From NCBI GenBank assembly GCA_937928175.1, contig CALFVP010000147.1:1-5945 (forward strand): a stretch of DNA of 5,945 nt, given 5' to 3'. Under the pieces are notes generated by a model, which was given only the letters and a program-made list of their open reading frames with translations, was not told the origin of the DNA and made no database searches. A program made the translations under genes and the position numbers. This DNA is from an uncultured bacterium (GTDB lineage: Bacteria; Spirochaetota; Brevinematia; DTOW01). Positions 5,871-5,945 of the stretch are shown here, in pieces; the first letter of the stretch is position 1; every line of letters starts with the position of its first letter.

Positions 5871-5945
5871 CACCCTTCCAGAATTGTTCTCAGAAATTTC
5901 TTTTCTGTATAAGTTTATAAACTCTAAGAACTTCTCAAAATCTAA
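5811..5945 (-). CDS. Probable C-terminal end of an unidentified convergent gene (partial)
   Basis: The minus strand is open for 44 codons from the right edge to a TAA at 5811-5813. It encodes a charged, protein-like tail (motifs FEKFLEFINLYRKEI, SGRVSDFGILKIKFFEDKK). The other two minus frames stop quickly. About two thirds of its codons begin with a purine (29 of 44), typical of coding DNA, against 10 of 24 in the competing plus frame after 5871. It would overlap the end of the transglutaminase-fold gene by 60 bp, more than the 21-bp convergent overlap of murE and dnaN. No family is recognised, and the start lies outside the window. Confidence 0.5.
   Translation of the reverse strand, partial: LDFEKFLEFINLYRKEISENNSGRVSDFGILKIKFFEDKKQDIK

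Noticed and set aside
5891..5907. Hairpin CAGAAA-tttct-TTTCTG as a terminator after the pseudo-transglutaminase gene
   Set aside because: The stem is 6 bp with only two G/C pairs and is not followed by a T-run; too weak for an intrinsic terminator.
5845..5945. Plus-strand gene starting at TTG 5845 and running off the right edge
   Set aside because: The frame is open, but it has only rare TTG starts, no ribosome binding site, and a poor purine-first codon pattern (10 of 24 after 5871). The minus-strand reading is better supported, though not proven.
1..5945. tRNA or rRNA genes, CRISPR arrays, insertion sequences, prophage or toxin-antitoxin genes
   Set aside because: No cloverleaf-like segments, regularly spaced repeats, transposase motifs or terminal inverted repeats were found on either strand.

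Overview
The window is AT-rich bacterial DNA and looks chromosomal. The features that suggest a lineage point to the candidate phyla radiation (Patescibacteria, Microgenomates/Katanobacteria-like). They are: a MurE-type ligase whose ATP loop lies very near its visible N-terminus and reads GTDGKTTT, with the motifs ECTSHAIDQ and TKEHLDYH; an exported transglutaminase-fold protein of a type I recall as common in that radiation; GTG start codons; and a lack of recognisable Shine-Dalgarno sequences. The lineage is inferred from motif memory and is only moderately secure. TGA works as a normal stop: it ends one gene and is absent inside the others.

Layout. (1) 2-1498, plus strand: a MurE-like Mur ligase running in from the left edge, so its true start is outside the window. 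(2) 1478-2620, minus strand: dnaN, the DNA polymerase III sliding clamp, converging on murE with a 21-bp tail-to-tail overlap. (3) 2621-3114: a 494-bp non-coding region with a cluster of DnaA-box-like 9-mers (one perfect TTATACACA, two copies of TTTTCCACA on opposite strands, and weaker copies) beside a very AT-rich stretch. Next to dnaN, this is the best candidate for the chromosomal replication origin. It also divides leftward (dnaN) from rightward transcription. (4) 3115-3975, plus: a multi-pass membrane protein of unknown function. (5) 3978-5870, plus: a secreted, C-terminally anchored transglutaminase-fold protein, only 2 bp downstream and so probably translationally coupled. (6) 5811-5945, minus: probable C-terminal end of a further gene entering from the right edge, overlapping the end of gene 5.

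The most unusual element is the rightward pair beside the putative origin. The transglutaminase-fold protein keeps the catalytic His (H409) and Asp (D424), but the position of the catalytic Cys is Ala368, so it is probably a pseudoenzyme acting as a binding or structural module at the cell surface. Its coupled partner is a roughly nine-helix membrane protein. Other points worth checking are a 43-residue basic insertion in MurE and the non-canonical C-terminus of the clamp. No RNA genes, mobile elements or CRISPR arrays were seen.
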